Part shown: in pieces, positions 1 to 12,392 of the stretch
Layout of the letters: each line of letters starts with the position of its first letter
Numbering within the stretch: position 1 is the stretch's first letter
Source: Sitta carolinensis
Taxonomy: Eukaryota > Chordata > Aves > Passeriformes > Sittidae
NCBI GenBank assembly: GCA_032173965.1
Contig: CM063285.1
Coordinates: 28,431,160 to 28,495,159, forward strand
Direction of reading: 5' to 3'
DNA: 64,000 bases
Made by a program: the position numbers and the translations under genes
The notes under the pieces: generated by a model
Told to the model about the DNA's origin: nothing
The model's database searches: none
Seen by the model: the letters and a program-made list of their open reading frames with translations, nothing else

Positions 1-2268
1 TGTTAGGACACCATATGGCTGTAAAGATCATAAATACACTCATGGGTACATGGAAACACCTGAATTTGCAAAATGGCTACTCCCCTATGATGGCTAATCA
101 TCAGCACATTCAAACCAGGACTTTGCCTGTCCAAAGATCATGGCTGGACAAAACCTGCTTATATGGTTTAGGAGATTCTGAAAACTTGGATCATTAACAC
201 ATAGGAATGCATGGATACATGTATGATGTGTATTTACAATACACACCTTCACAAATGTATACAGTGAGTGTAGCAGCCTACAGAAACAGACCAGGAGAAA
301 CCACACCTTCAGAGGAGGCAGTGAGTGAAGTGGTGAGACATTCCAAGGCACCATGTGGACTGTGCACAAAGTGTGGAAAAGCAATATCATCTTTAGCATC
401 TGCCACTCATTCCTTCTTTGTGCTCTTGAGTGGAGGATGAATGTCACCTCACCTGTGTTTCTTGCACTTACTCAGCCAACCACCATCAAGGGATTGATAA
501 CGCTCTAATCTGCTCCATTAGTTATCTGATGTGAGATTAATTAGCCAAAGCCTGTAGCTTTGAATCTGCACAATGCCATGCAAATGGTTTATTAATATGA
601 ATCTTACTGTCTGGAATATAATCACACAAATGTCATTACACCCCAAATTATTCAGAAAAGAGATTTTAAATGCCTGAAAAAGATGTTCATATGCCAAAGA
701 GAAGGCAGCTATTGGAGTCCCGAGACTCAATATTGTTCTTTAACAGGTTAAATGTAAATAATCTTTAGGAATAAATACATCTGTTCTTCAAAGAATGAAA
801 TGTTCTTCACTAGCCTTTCAGCTAAGTCACTCTTGTGTGTATACACGTACCAGACATGTGCAGTGACCATAAGAAGAGCATCACACATCAGGGTGTGATG
901 GCACAATTCCTCCCACCATGACCGGGGCTAGAGAGTGGTCATCAGTACTTCTGGTGTTTTGAAATGGGGTAATTCTTAGAGATGAGAACCACTATGTTAT
1001 GATACACTCCAACACATAAACATAGCTCTTTAAAATTCATTAGAAATAGAGAATCTAGCTATTGGGAAACTGAAAATCAACTTTATTTCACTTAAAAAAG
1101 CAGCCCTCCAGTAAGAAATCCTAAAAAGAAATGAAGGAAGGAATCAAACCCATAGTATAAGGCATTGTACTTTATTCTCCTTAGGAGTATTAGGCTGTTT
1201 AATGAGAGAGAAGCAAAGGTGAAGAGCTTTGTTGGATGAGACCCCATGAATGTGTGAAGTTGCAACTTGCCCTTCTTTGAAGGTCTGGCCTACGAAAACA
1301 GGGAGCTCTGGGTTAAGCATATCAATGCTGTGATCCCCTGTGATGCATTTGTGACTGATTTGCTCATGCATGCTTCTAAGACAATTTTAATTTCTGACAT
1401 TAATTTGAAATGTTCACAGTATCACAGACACATAATTCCTGAAGAGACCATTTGGGTGCAAAGATCAGCAAATATTCTCTTTTAAAAAATTGCACAGGCT
1501 ACAATATACTATAACTGAATAAAATATAATGTAGAAACCAAAACTATTTGCCTGGGGAACAGCTTGCCCAGTTTGTACATCCACTCATCTATATTCTGAG
1601 GACAGCAGTAATGACTTCTCATGCATTGATTTCTGGTTAGTCTGTAATGTACTAGTCTATTAGTCAGAGAAAGTACATTTTCATTCTTTTCAAGTGATTT
1701 TCAAATCTTTTCTCTATTGTTTTAATTTATCCCTCAAAACCCTGAAGTCCTAGAGTTGAGCTTTTATGGTTGACTCACTCTAACATGCTTCATCAAAAAT
1801 TCCTCCAAGGAAAATATTGTAAAAAAATATTTTTTACAATTCTGGTCTAATGGAGTTGGTTTCTCAGTGGGAGTTTATTGGAATATAAATGCCTGAACCT
1901 GCTCCAGATCATTTGAAAATCCTAGCTAGAGTGTCAATAAATTGACAAATATATGTAAAATCCTAAAAGTGCACTTTGAGAGAAATCTTTCAGGTATTTA
2001 TCAGAAGCTAATAGGGGTGGGGTTTAAAAGCAAGTGTCCTTGCCATATAACGGTGAAAGTTCATGTTTTTTAATTTGCCTGGTGTGACTTTCCTTTGCAA
2101 ACCAGCATTACAAGGGTGTCACAGGATCCAAGTCTGACTCCTGGTAAGAGCTGATTTTTACACACATATCTGAGAGCAGTATTTGGATGCTAAGAGAAAA
2201 CAGAAGACACAGTTGGCATAAAAACTGAGAAAATGCAAAACTGAGAGGTACAACTAGGCTGTACTCAC
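1..2268 (-). other. ENPP6: ENPP6 intron 5 (partial)
   Basis: This is AT-rich intronic sequence with the GT donor at its right end. It holds a perfect AT hairpin at 1816-1840 and a plus-strand open frame at 207-440 whose middle resembles part of a fibronectin type III domain (see findings). I see no ENPP6 exon, RNA gene or clear transposon here. Confidence 0.85.
1816..1840. repeat. AT-rich perfect inverted repeat
   Basis: Two 11-base arms (ATTGTAAAAAA and its complement) flank a 3-base spacer. It lies deep in ENPP6 intron 5. No function is evident; A/T homopolymer runs can produce such palindromes by chance or slippage. Confidence 0.8.
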
Positions 2269-2448
2269 CTCTGCATGCTTTTCTGGAGTTGGCCAGAGGC
2301 TCACCACAGGACCTCGGTCCTTCATTTGTATGGTATCACTCATATTGATATAGTTTTTCAGCTCAATCACTTTATCTGCCCAAGAGATGTCTGTCATCCC
2401 ATGATCAGAGAAGAGGAGGACATTGATATCATTCTGAAGGCCTTTGCT
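2269..2448 (-). CDS. ENPP6: ENPP6 coding exon 5 (last one in window)
   Basis: This exon encodes residues 231-290, phase 0 at both ends. The acceptor is TTTCTTCACAG and the donor is AGAG/GTGAGT. It carries the metal-binding motif FSDHGMTD with Asp245 and His246 (human Asp240/His241), then [12 protein letters not shown] and [11 protein letters not shown]. In human ENPP6 the next residues begin IYNKLSTVEH. I searched bases 1-2268 on the minus strand for that continuation and did not find it, so exon 6 and beyond must lie left of the window. Confidence 0.97.
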
Positions 2449-5400
2449 CTGTGAAGAAATTGTATGACAATTTTTAGGGCCATGTAAGAGCTTTGCACTA
2501 TCTCTGCCTCCTGGAAAATTTAAATCACATTTTGACCTCCACTGATTCTGTGGAAGTCAACCAGAGGGATCCATAAGTGTCCTGCAATGTGCTTTGCCAC
2601 CACCCATAATGTGGACATCCACTTTTACTTGCTGCTCTGGAAGAGTCTGAGAGGTTAGCAGCAGAGTTTTTCCAAAACAAGTCCACACAGAAATTTTGCC
2701 ATGATACCGCTTGTGGAAAGGGTGTTTCTGTCTCTCCCTTGCAAACATGAGCACTTAGCATTAAGTCTTTTAATATTTAGTGAAATTGAAGATACATATT
2801 CTTCTCTCCACTGAAACACATAAAATCTCCAACGTGCATTTATCATTATCGGAAATATTCATAGAATTGCCATTTACTGAAAAGATTTTATCACTGCAAA
2901 ATAATTTTGATAATGCTTTTTTAAAACCAAGTTTAAAGTACAGAGTTCTGAATACTGTCATAAAAACCACTATATAAGTTAATCGTCTGATTCCACAAAC
3001 CTTAGGAAACACAGTTTTGATTCCTTTGCCTACAATAATGTTCAGCTGGCACTACAAGTCATAAACAGAACAACACGTATATTGGTTTGTGGCTTCCTGG
3101 GACTACTGGTATAAATCCACCAGGAGGGTTATAATGCCATCAATGAAAATAATAATCAGAGTAGTGTGCCTTGACTTCCACATGATCTCAGTAGCCTGTT
3201 TCTCAGGAAATAAATATTTACAGCTACTGCATTCAGGTGTTAAATAGGTTCTCAGCAGTGCCACAAAGTTTTAAAAGCCTTTTCCAAAGGCACCCAGGTG
3301 CTGGTTTATGCATGCCACTCACCTTGATGAGTGAAATCATGTTGCTCAAGGCTTTGTCCACCTCCTTCAAAGCATTCTTCCGCTGCTGGGATGAAGGGCC
3401 GTAGTGGTGGCCCTCCACATCAATGCGCTCATAGTACACTGCAGCCATCTCGGCACTGTTGTTGCTGGGTGTGGGAGAGAGGGCAAGGAGTCAAAGGCTG
3501 ATACACATGGAGACCTCTTGGCTGCTGGCATTGTTGTCTTCACCAGCATGTAGAGCCACAAAAAACCCATTTTCTGCTTCCAGCCTGTGCTGTCCTACTA
3601 CCTAGTACACTGCTGGGCTCATTATTCACACCCAGAGTCTCCTGAATCTGCCTGAGACTCCCATCAGAGGCAACAGGTGGCAACGGCCATGTGCAAGCAC
3701 AGGCTGTCCTGGCAGTCCTCTGCTAACCTCTTTGAATTAAGAAGGCAGCTTTCCCTTTAATAACGAAGAAATTCTGATTTCTGTGCTGAATGCCCCTATT
3801 AAAAGGATTATGGGAATTACCAGTCAAATGTACTTTAATTAAAGTTTGGCACTTCTGCCTTTCTCCTGTGTGAGGTCTTCCAAACCACAGAGGTCAACTC
3901 AGGATGTGCTCTGCCTTACAAAATAGCGAGCAGTAGGAACTGGGATGAGATTTTAGAAGGGGGTTTTATTCAGGAACATAAGCAAGGGAAACTAAAGTAA
4001 TCTCAGAACTGCACAAGTTTAGCTGATCACACTCTTCTGCAATGATTACTCTCAGCCTAATTAGTGGGGATAGTGCACACATCAGTGTTTAATTTCACTT
4101 TCATGGCCACTCTTCTGTTCACTGTAAATCTTCCAGAGAGAAGTTGTGTGGATAAAATCACAAACCAATACTCGTGAGGTTCAAACCCAGTCTTTTTGTG
4201 CTGTACTTATTATATGTTAGAGCATGCCATCCATATTACATGTGCTCATCCATATCAAGATCCCTACAAAAAGACTTGTTAGCCCAGCATCTCTGATTAA
4301 AGACACAAGGGTAGTCTGGCATAATGAGTGGGACAGAAGAGGCAAAATCAAGCGTGAGGAACTGAGAGAATGAATTAGGGTCTGTCATTTTCATTACTCA
4401 GTTTTCAGAAGGCCTCAGGGGAGTGGTCCTGTGAGAAGCTGAAGGCATCTGCTGTAGTAGGAAATTCTGGCCCTGCAGAACAATGTTGTTCCTCACTCTT
4501 CCAGACTTTAAAATAATTTAAATGTAGCAGCCCTCCCCTCTCCCCTTAATTTAACTTAAAATTAAAGTTTATTTTTAAGCATTACTTTCCATCTGTATTA
4601 GGCATAAATTATTTTCTAAAATTTAACCCTGTAATTTCTCTATGACATACACATTCATTGAACCTACTGAAATAGTTCTCTTCTGCTGCAGTGTCTGTAA
4701 TATGAGCTACCTAAACTAATTTATGTCTTCTCATCTGTAAGTAAATGATCATTTTGATCAAAATAGAAGCTAAGAAAGAGATCCATTGCATAAAACAAGT
4801 GATCTCGTTTAGTCCATGATGAGATTTCTCAGTGAAGGCTCAGTGCTTTAAGGAAGAAAATATAATTACTTCAATGGGACAAGCTCCAGTAATGCAGCAT
4901 GCTTAGGAGTTTGCAAGATTTGGTACAGCACGTCTGGAGTTTGACTTTGTTTTCATTTTTGCCTGTTTTTCTACAGAAAAAAAAGTGTTTTCTAAGTTTT
5001 CTAAGAAAACCCTTATCACAGCTCGCATGGGAGAAGTATTCTGTGTTTCTAATTGTTAGTCCTGTCTTCCATCACCAGTGACTTTCCAAATAAATGTCTT
5101 AAAAAAGATTGATGAAGAAAGCTGGACAGTATTGATGGCAATACCAAAAAGTATTTTATATTCTACCAGCACACTTTGCAAGCATGATGCAGACGTCATG
5201 ACACCTATCCCAGAAGGTAGGTAGATTACAACAGCCCTTAAGTTACAGTTGAAAAGATGCAAGGGAGATTTTAGTTTCACTTGCCAAAAACAGATGCTTG
5301 ACGTTGTTTTGAATATTCTTGGTCCCCATATTGGTCTTGAAGCAGCTGTTTGAAGAGACTGGAGAATATTGGTGAAGGATGATTTCCTTTGGTTGCAACA

Positions 5401-8400
5401 GAAGCTCAGTGGCTCCCTGATGAGTTAGGTGCTTCACCCTGGAGTCCCTGCAAGGTTTGCTAATAGTGGGAGCCCAAGTACAGTTCTTTAACTACTAAAC
5501 CTGCCATTAGGGCTACTGAGCAAGGCACTGCAGCAGGCAACAGACTGCCCTTGCCACAGGCTGTTTTCTCACATGTAACTAAGGACAGTCTCAGCCTAAT
5601 GGGCTTTTCCAATTACCTGGGGTGTGGAAAGGAAACACGGCTGCATTTGCCAGCCTTTGAACAGATTCAAAAGTCAAAAACACTTGCAAAACATAAAGAT
5701 AACAATCTCAACACTCTTCTACTTGGAGATGCTAAATGCTGCTAAATGAATATGCCCACAATAAAAGCATTTCAGAGGCTTTACTTTTTGTAGACTGTCT
5801 CAGCAGCATGGAAATTCCTCTTCTAAATCTTAAAGAAATAAACAAAGAGGATGGATGAGAGAATGTATAAGGAAAACCTACCAGATTTTTAATCTTTCCG
5901 TTCTCTACCCTACGTTCTTACTTTAAGTCCCTGCAGTATTTACACCCAAACCTGATTATTAATTTTATCTAAGATCCTTCCTTTTTCCTCTTTCCTGCCT
6001 TGTTGGAGACAGGGCACTTAGTTTAAAGCAAAAGAACTTGGGAAGAAATTCACCGACGGTGATGTGTAAACAGACACCAGAGACAGGACCTCCTGCAGTG
6101 CTGGGGTGATCTGTAGGATTTGGGCACTTCAGAAGAATGCAGCTGTTATTTGTGGCAGACATCTTGGTGACGGGGATTTGCACTTTTCTTGAAAACATCA
6201 ACTTTTACCTCTTGCAAGTTGTTACACCAACACTGTTGTGTCCCTTTCCTTTTCCACCGCAGAGAGCAACAGACAGCCGTGTGGCTTGGACTGAATTAGC
6301 TATTGAAACTCTCCAGCTACCCAAAGTAACAGCTTGAAGGGCTGGTGCTTTTAACAGTTTGTGCCTCATTTTTAATCATGTTTGCAATTACAGAGCTGAA
6401 AAACAGCACTGAGCCTTATACACTGTGCTTCACAGAAATCAGGCAGGAAGCTTCAGGTATATCTTGACCCACCACAAAATGATACCAGACCAAAAAGCTT
6501 TCTACAGTAATCCTGGGTTTCCACCAGAAGTCAGAGCCAATATCTGTATTACATCTTTCATTCCCTTTTTTATTCACTGAATTAAAAACATTGCAAAAGC
6601 TCCAGAAAACCTCCTATGACACATGGCTTCCTCATGTCACACACAGGTAACTTTCTTTTAATCTAAGCTAAATAATTTCAGAATAAAACCTCTCACATGG
6701 TCTCAGACACCTTCAAAATAATCCCATACTATAAACAACACTTATTTGTCAGCATCTGTGCAGCAGGACCCAGCGTGCAACTGGGAGCAACATCCTCAAC
6801 AATGCTGTCATCATTTTGGAGCCTTTATTTCAAGAAAAATCAACACTCAGGATCAGAATACAAAACTTTTTGGATTCAAATTGCTATGGCAGTTGCAATC
6901 ATTAAAGTAGAAGGGATTTGATTAATTATGGAACCAACGAGGTTTCAAAAGGAGGAACTTAGTTTTAGCCAAGGTAAGGCATTGGTTCTTTGGTTCTTCC
7001 CTGATTCCCTAGGTGGAATTGTCTCTTGTAAATGTTTGGATGAGAGATGGTGGAACTTGAAAGCTGGGTCTGGAATACACATTTTCCCTAGGAGTTGTCT
7101 GAGAGATATTCCAATCAGTTAGACTATATGATTGTTGTAGGTCCCTTCCAACTAAACTCTTGTACTCTATTCTGTACTCATATTTGCACAAAAAGAATGC
7201 CCTCTCCAGATATCTTTTGCTGAATATATTCTAAAATGGAGAAAAAGCCAAAGCATCAGTCACGTAAACAAGTGACTGAAGCTGAATTTCAGAATTTCCT
7301 AATTCCCTCTCTAAATACAAACATTTCAAAGCCTTTTCTTGTGGGTCAGCGTAGATACACACAGGCGCATCCTGTAGTTGTTTGAAACAGCAAATTAAAA
7401 GTAGGAAGTCAAGATGTCTCCTCCCTGTTGCCTATACAGAAACAGAGGAGCCCATCTTTCTGTCCACTCTTAATGTAAGGGCCTCTTTCTGTTACAGTGT
7501 TGTTTCTATGATGGTACTATAAAGCAGACTCAGCCTCCCTCTTCCTACCCGGAAGCCCATCCAGAAATTCTTCCTGATAGTAAATCCAAATACTTGTCCT
7601 AGAGAGAGGAAACCCCACACCACAAAAATCTGCTGACGTACCACAGAGACTCGAGGGCATCACTGATGGCGTCTGCAAAGTTTTTGTCTGTTGGGACGCT
7701 GAAGTACTCACGACAGTAACTTGGTCTGACTCCAAGGATTTCGACCTCACAACCTACGAGCAAAAGATGTGGTAAGCTCTGCTATTTCACCTTGATCACA
7801 GACCTCACACCCTGCTGTCCAAGTTCAGGTCTGTAAATTCCTTGTGACATTACTTACCTTATACCTTCCCTGTAGGAAACCATGTGGTTGGCAAGGGAAA
7901 AGGGGAGAGAGATTGGTTTGACAAGTGCTTGTAGCAAACTGTACATTGTATCCTTTTATTTCCTTCTCTGAAAGGAAGGTCTCCGTATGACCTTCCCACA
8001 ATAAAATGCTTGGTTCCCTCGTGGCAGACCATTTCCACCTAAATCACCAGCTTGTTTATATTTTAACTTCTGTGGCCATATAGTCTCATTTCCAGGCTTC
8101 CAACATAATAGATTTAGATCTTGTACTCTGAAAGTTCAACAAATACTTTCCAGTTAGACATGCTGCATCTTATGTTGCAATATCCTCTATAAACTGTATT
8201 TTATTATGTGAGACTGGCTCTCCACTATTATAACTGTTTCCCAGGAGGTCTTATTAAAACAGTGTAAACCAATTAACTCTCTTGATAACTTGCAGCCTTC
8301 CTTGCAAAATAAAGTCTGTTTCGTGGCCTAAAAATTTATAGCAACAAATCCTACAGGAGAACATGGCCCTGAACATAGAAAAACATGTTTTTGTGAGGTT

Positions 8401-11400
8401 TCTTTGCCCTTTTGCTCTCCAGTTACTATGCTGCTGAATAATATTAATATTTAAAAGAATTATGCTTCCAGAAATACTGGATTAATGTAAATTATCATTC
8501 CAGAACCCCAGAGTTCTCCCATCACAGTTAGGCATTTTCTGATGTATTCCTGGGGCACAAGGAAGAATCAAAACAAAAAAGGCCTTTTGCAAAATGGCCT
8601 CTCACAGTGTGGTCAAAAAGGCAACTCTAAGCCAAAGCCTGAATCTCTCTATATCTGGGTCCCTGTGCTTCTCCTTTGGGAGGAAAGTGATAAGCATTAA
8701 GGACAGTCAAAAGCTGACTTGTTGCTTGGGGTGTGAGAAGGAAGTGTAAGTACAGAGAGGGCTCTAGAGCAAGCAGAGCTACTATCAGAGGTGATTTACA
8801 GTGGTTTGCTTACTGGGACACTCAATAAGGAGAATCTGTCAGTCTTGCATCTCAGATGTGAGCTCCCACAAGCTCACATCACTGAGGTGCAGTACTGGGA
8901 CACAGGGAAAAGCACATTGCTTGCAGGCCAAGCTGGCTAGAAGTCTTCTGATGTGATGGTTCAGGAGTACCATGAAAAATTAGAAAAACTTAAATGTTTA
9001 AGCTTAGGAAATTTTTTAAATCTTTACCTATTCTCAGAAAGCCAGATAAGTCAGATGGAAATTATCCTTTTCGAAAGTTAAAGGGCCATAACACACATGA
9101 CAAATTCAGTCTCTGCCTGTGGTAGTAGCTCCCAGGTCTCCACATGCTTTGTGTGTTTCAAGGGACCCCATCTATTATGATTAATTAATTATTTGCAATA
9201 ATAAACATCAAATGTAGTAAACTGATTTACTTTCCTGTAAAAACACATTTACCTACTCTTGAAGCTGTATCTAATTTTCATTTCTATTAAAATTGTGGGA
9301 TGGTGCTTACTTTTCATTCTTCCCCTGTTGCCCCAAACATATGATTTAATCTTTCACTTTCTGCATGAAGATACTTTAGTGTTCATCTCTCCACCATGAT
9401 CCACCATGACAGTTGTCTGCAGCCTGGATAAACAGCCAGTTACTTGACAAGAACTGATAGTCTAGATCATCCCACAATAAAACTTCTATACATCTGCACA
9501 CAGCATCCCCAAGAAATTACACTGTGCAACAGAGATAGGTCCAAGTTGATACTTAACCAAATAATCAGAAAACTGTATTTCATGAATGGCCTGAAGTCAT
9601 ACCCAAGAAGTCCCCTTCCCCTTCCAGACTTTTCTAGGATGTCCTGGGTGCTACCAGAAGCAAACAAGGGTTTTCAGCTACCTCAGATGCTAGAGGTGAT
9701 GCAGTAGTCCTCTGTGGGCTTTGCTAGTATTTCAGGACTGAATTGGCCTGAAAGCAAATTTCTCCATTCATACTTGAGTCTGGCTCAAGATTGTCTCCAA
9801 AACCAGGCAAGAAGTTAAGAATGCATTTGGAAAGTTGTTAGAAATGCCTTGTGTTTTACTTCAGGTGATGACTGCTCATAGCAGTGACTAATATGATCAT
9901 TTTGCCTCTTTTTTCTTCAGATACTGACATCAGATTGTAATTTTCTCAAATAACATTCCTCGGAATTACTCATGAGATAATTTTAACTGGGAGCATTAAT
10001 CTCTTGGGGATCTGGGATATTTTAGTTGCTGAGGTATCTTTTCTATTTCTAGATTGTCGAGTGATGAGCAGAACGTAAAAGACTACAGGGTAGCAACAAT
10101 TAGAAATCATTTTGGCCATGGAATAGTGGTCCTCAAATGTGCAGTTCATTGACAGTACCACTGGAAATTCAAGATGCTTAGACACCAAGAATTTCCTTTT
10201 CCTTTTTTTTTTTTTTTTTTTTTTTAAATTAGCCTTGATGATGAATAGAACTTAAATTAGGGTTTTTAATGTTAAGGCTTGTTACAAGTCCAAAATACTG
10301 GCCATGAAGACCCTTTAATATTTAAATTTCATTTCGGTAGAGGCCAGGACAGATGGTAAATTTTCTCTTTTAGATATTATGGGAAAGGAAATTTAAACAG
10401 ATTTGGAGCCAGCCAAAGGGAATGCTAAGTTTTTCTTGGTTAAACTACAAATAGTTAAGCTGTGTTTACTACGATGTAATGCTAGATACCTTTGCATAGT
10501 TTTGTGTGATGCTAAACCTTTATTTAAAGACTTGAACTACTGGAGCAGGAATAAGGACTTCTTTCAGAGTGATATACAGGCCCCTCTTTATCTATCTGAC
10601 GTGGAGACCTGAATCTCTGCCAGCTTTAAATTACATTTCTAAACATTTATTTAACAGTTGGACACTTCATGTCATAACAGAAGATTTTGAAAACTTTCCA
10701 GACTAGCAGTATGGTCTGGTAAATATTGTGTTTAAATGGCAAAGTTGAGTTTATAGTCTTTTTTCTTCCCCCCTCTGTCTTTCATTTCAGTGTTTAGAGA
10801 AGTTGTCACTGCTCTTCAGCTGAAGTAGTTGCATAGGCTGCTGGAAAATGAAGGAGCTTAAGCATCTGGGATGATGCCACTTACTGGCCTGAGGGTGAGG
10901 ACTACTACAAAGCTTTGACCTCAGTGGTACTGCCAGGATGCTCTTGCACTCCTCTAGGCATTCTCCACGCACTGGAGCAGCAGTGCTTTGGACAGGCAAC
11001 CTGGGTGTGTGGCTGCTCCTTTCTCCCCACACACAGCATGAAAGAAGGACAAAGACACCCCTACAAGCCAAGGCCTCATGTTTTGGCAGAAATGGTGTTT
11101 GGGACCCACAGCATGGCAATAGTTTGACTCCTCTGCTTCTAGAATCAAGAGATCCCAGATGCATTCTGCCCATGAGCTGTCTTTGCTGGGTTTATGTTAG
11201 GCTCACAGATAAAGCTGCGTGATTGTTGTTCGCATCTAAGAGCTCTGCTGTTCTGTGTTCCTGTGTGCAGGGGTCTGGATTTTATCTCTTTAGGCAGTGA
11301 CTGCACATGAGAGAGGAATGTAGGGAAGAAAATGAAGCAGCAGATTTTGGGTTCAGACTTTGTAAAGCTTGGAACTGGCTCTGAGTAGGAAATGGCACTG

Positions 11401-12303
11401 GTAAAAGTTAATCCTGGGAATCAGCACTCGGGCATTTCCAAAGCATTCCTGCTATGGTTCATTGATCTTTGTCTTCACTGCTGGCTAAAGAGAAAATAGC
11501 ACCTTTCAGAATAAAGTGTGATGAATTTGGCTATATATTGCAGTTCCTACTAAGAGTTTCCCAAGTGTTTCTTGTTTGAATCTTTATCGTAATTGCAAGA
11601 TTCTCTACTAAGCAGCAGTGTATCTTTCGGCTGGAAAGCTAATCACTAATAGCAGATCATATGCAGTGCAAATGTCTGTGGAACCTCTACTCACCTTGGT
11701 TATTAAATCTTGGGGTTTTATTTTCATTTTGTTTGGTATGGCTCATCATTCAAATGGCTTGTTAAGAATTTAAGCTTTAAAATGATAGATCTAGAATTTT
11801 TAGGAAGGATTTTGTCCTTACTATGGAACAAGAAAATGGTTAAAGAAATCATATAGGGAAAATGTAACAAATACTGTTGCATTTGAGTGACTTCTGTCCA
11901 CTCCAGTTATACCTGGAGTTCTACTGAAGCCCAACAGCCTTGTATTTTAGTTCAGTAGTTCCACATTTCACTTTGCTTCCTGTGTCTGACCCTGTGTGGC
12001 AAATGCGTCCCTTGAGACCGCAAGTACCCTTAAAATAAACATGTGTTTCATCTTTTGCTCAACTGAAGCACTGATGGCTTTGCCAAAAGGTCAGCCATCA
12101 CAGATAAATAATTAAGGACAGACAGAGGTACGTGTCACAGTCCACAGCTAAAATGCCAGATCCATGCAAAAATTCCCCTCTGTGTCATAAGAGAGTTCAG
12201 TGCATACACTTGGGAGCACTGGGAAAAGGGTATCTCTTTTGTTCCTTGCAATTTTCAGCTAGAAATAGCAGGCAGAGTGAAGGGTATACATATATGTAGA
12301 AGG

Positions 12304-12392
<89 letters not shown>

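Noticed and set aside
1..2268. Search for ENPP6 exon 6
   Set aside because: No minus-strand frame resembles the expected continuation (human begins IYNKLSTVEH); the exon must lie outside the window.
2840..2880. TTCATAGAATTG resembling a CR1 tail
   Set aside because: Flanking sequence does not match CR1; a short chance match.
12300..12390. CRISPR-like or tandem array
   Set aside because: It is a simple dinucleotide microsatellite; no repeat-spacer structure exists anywhere in the window.
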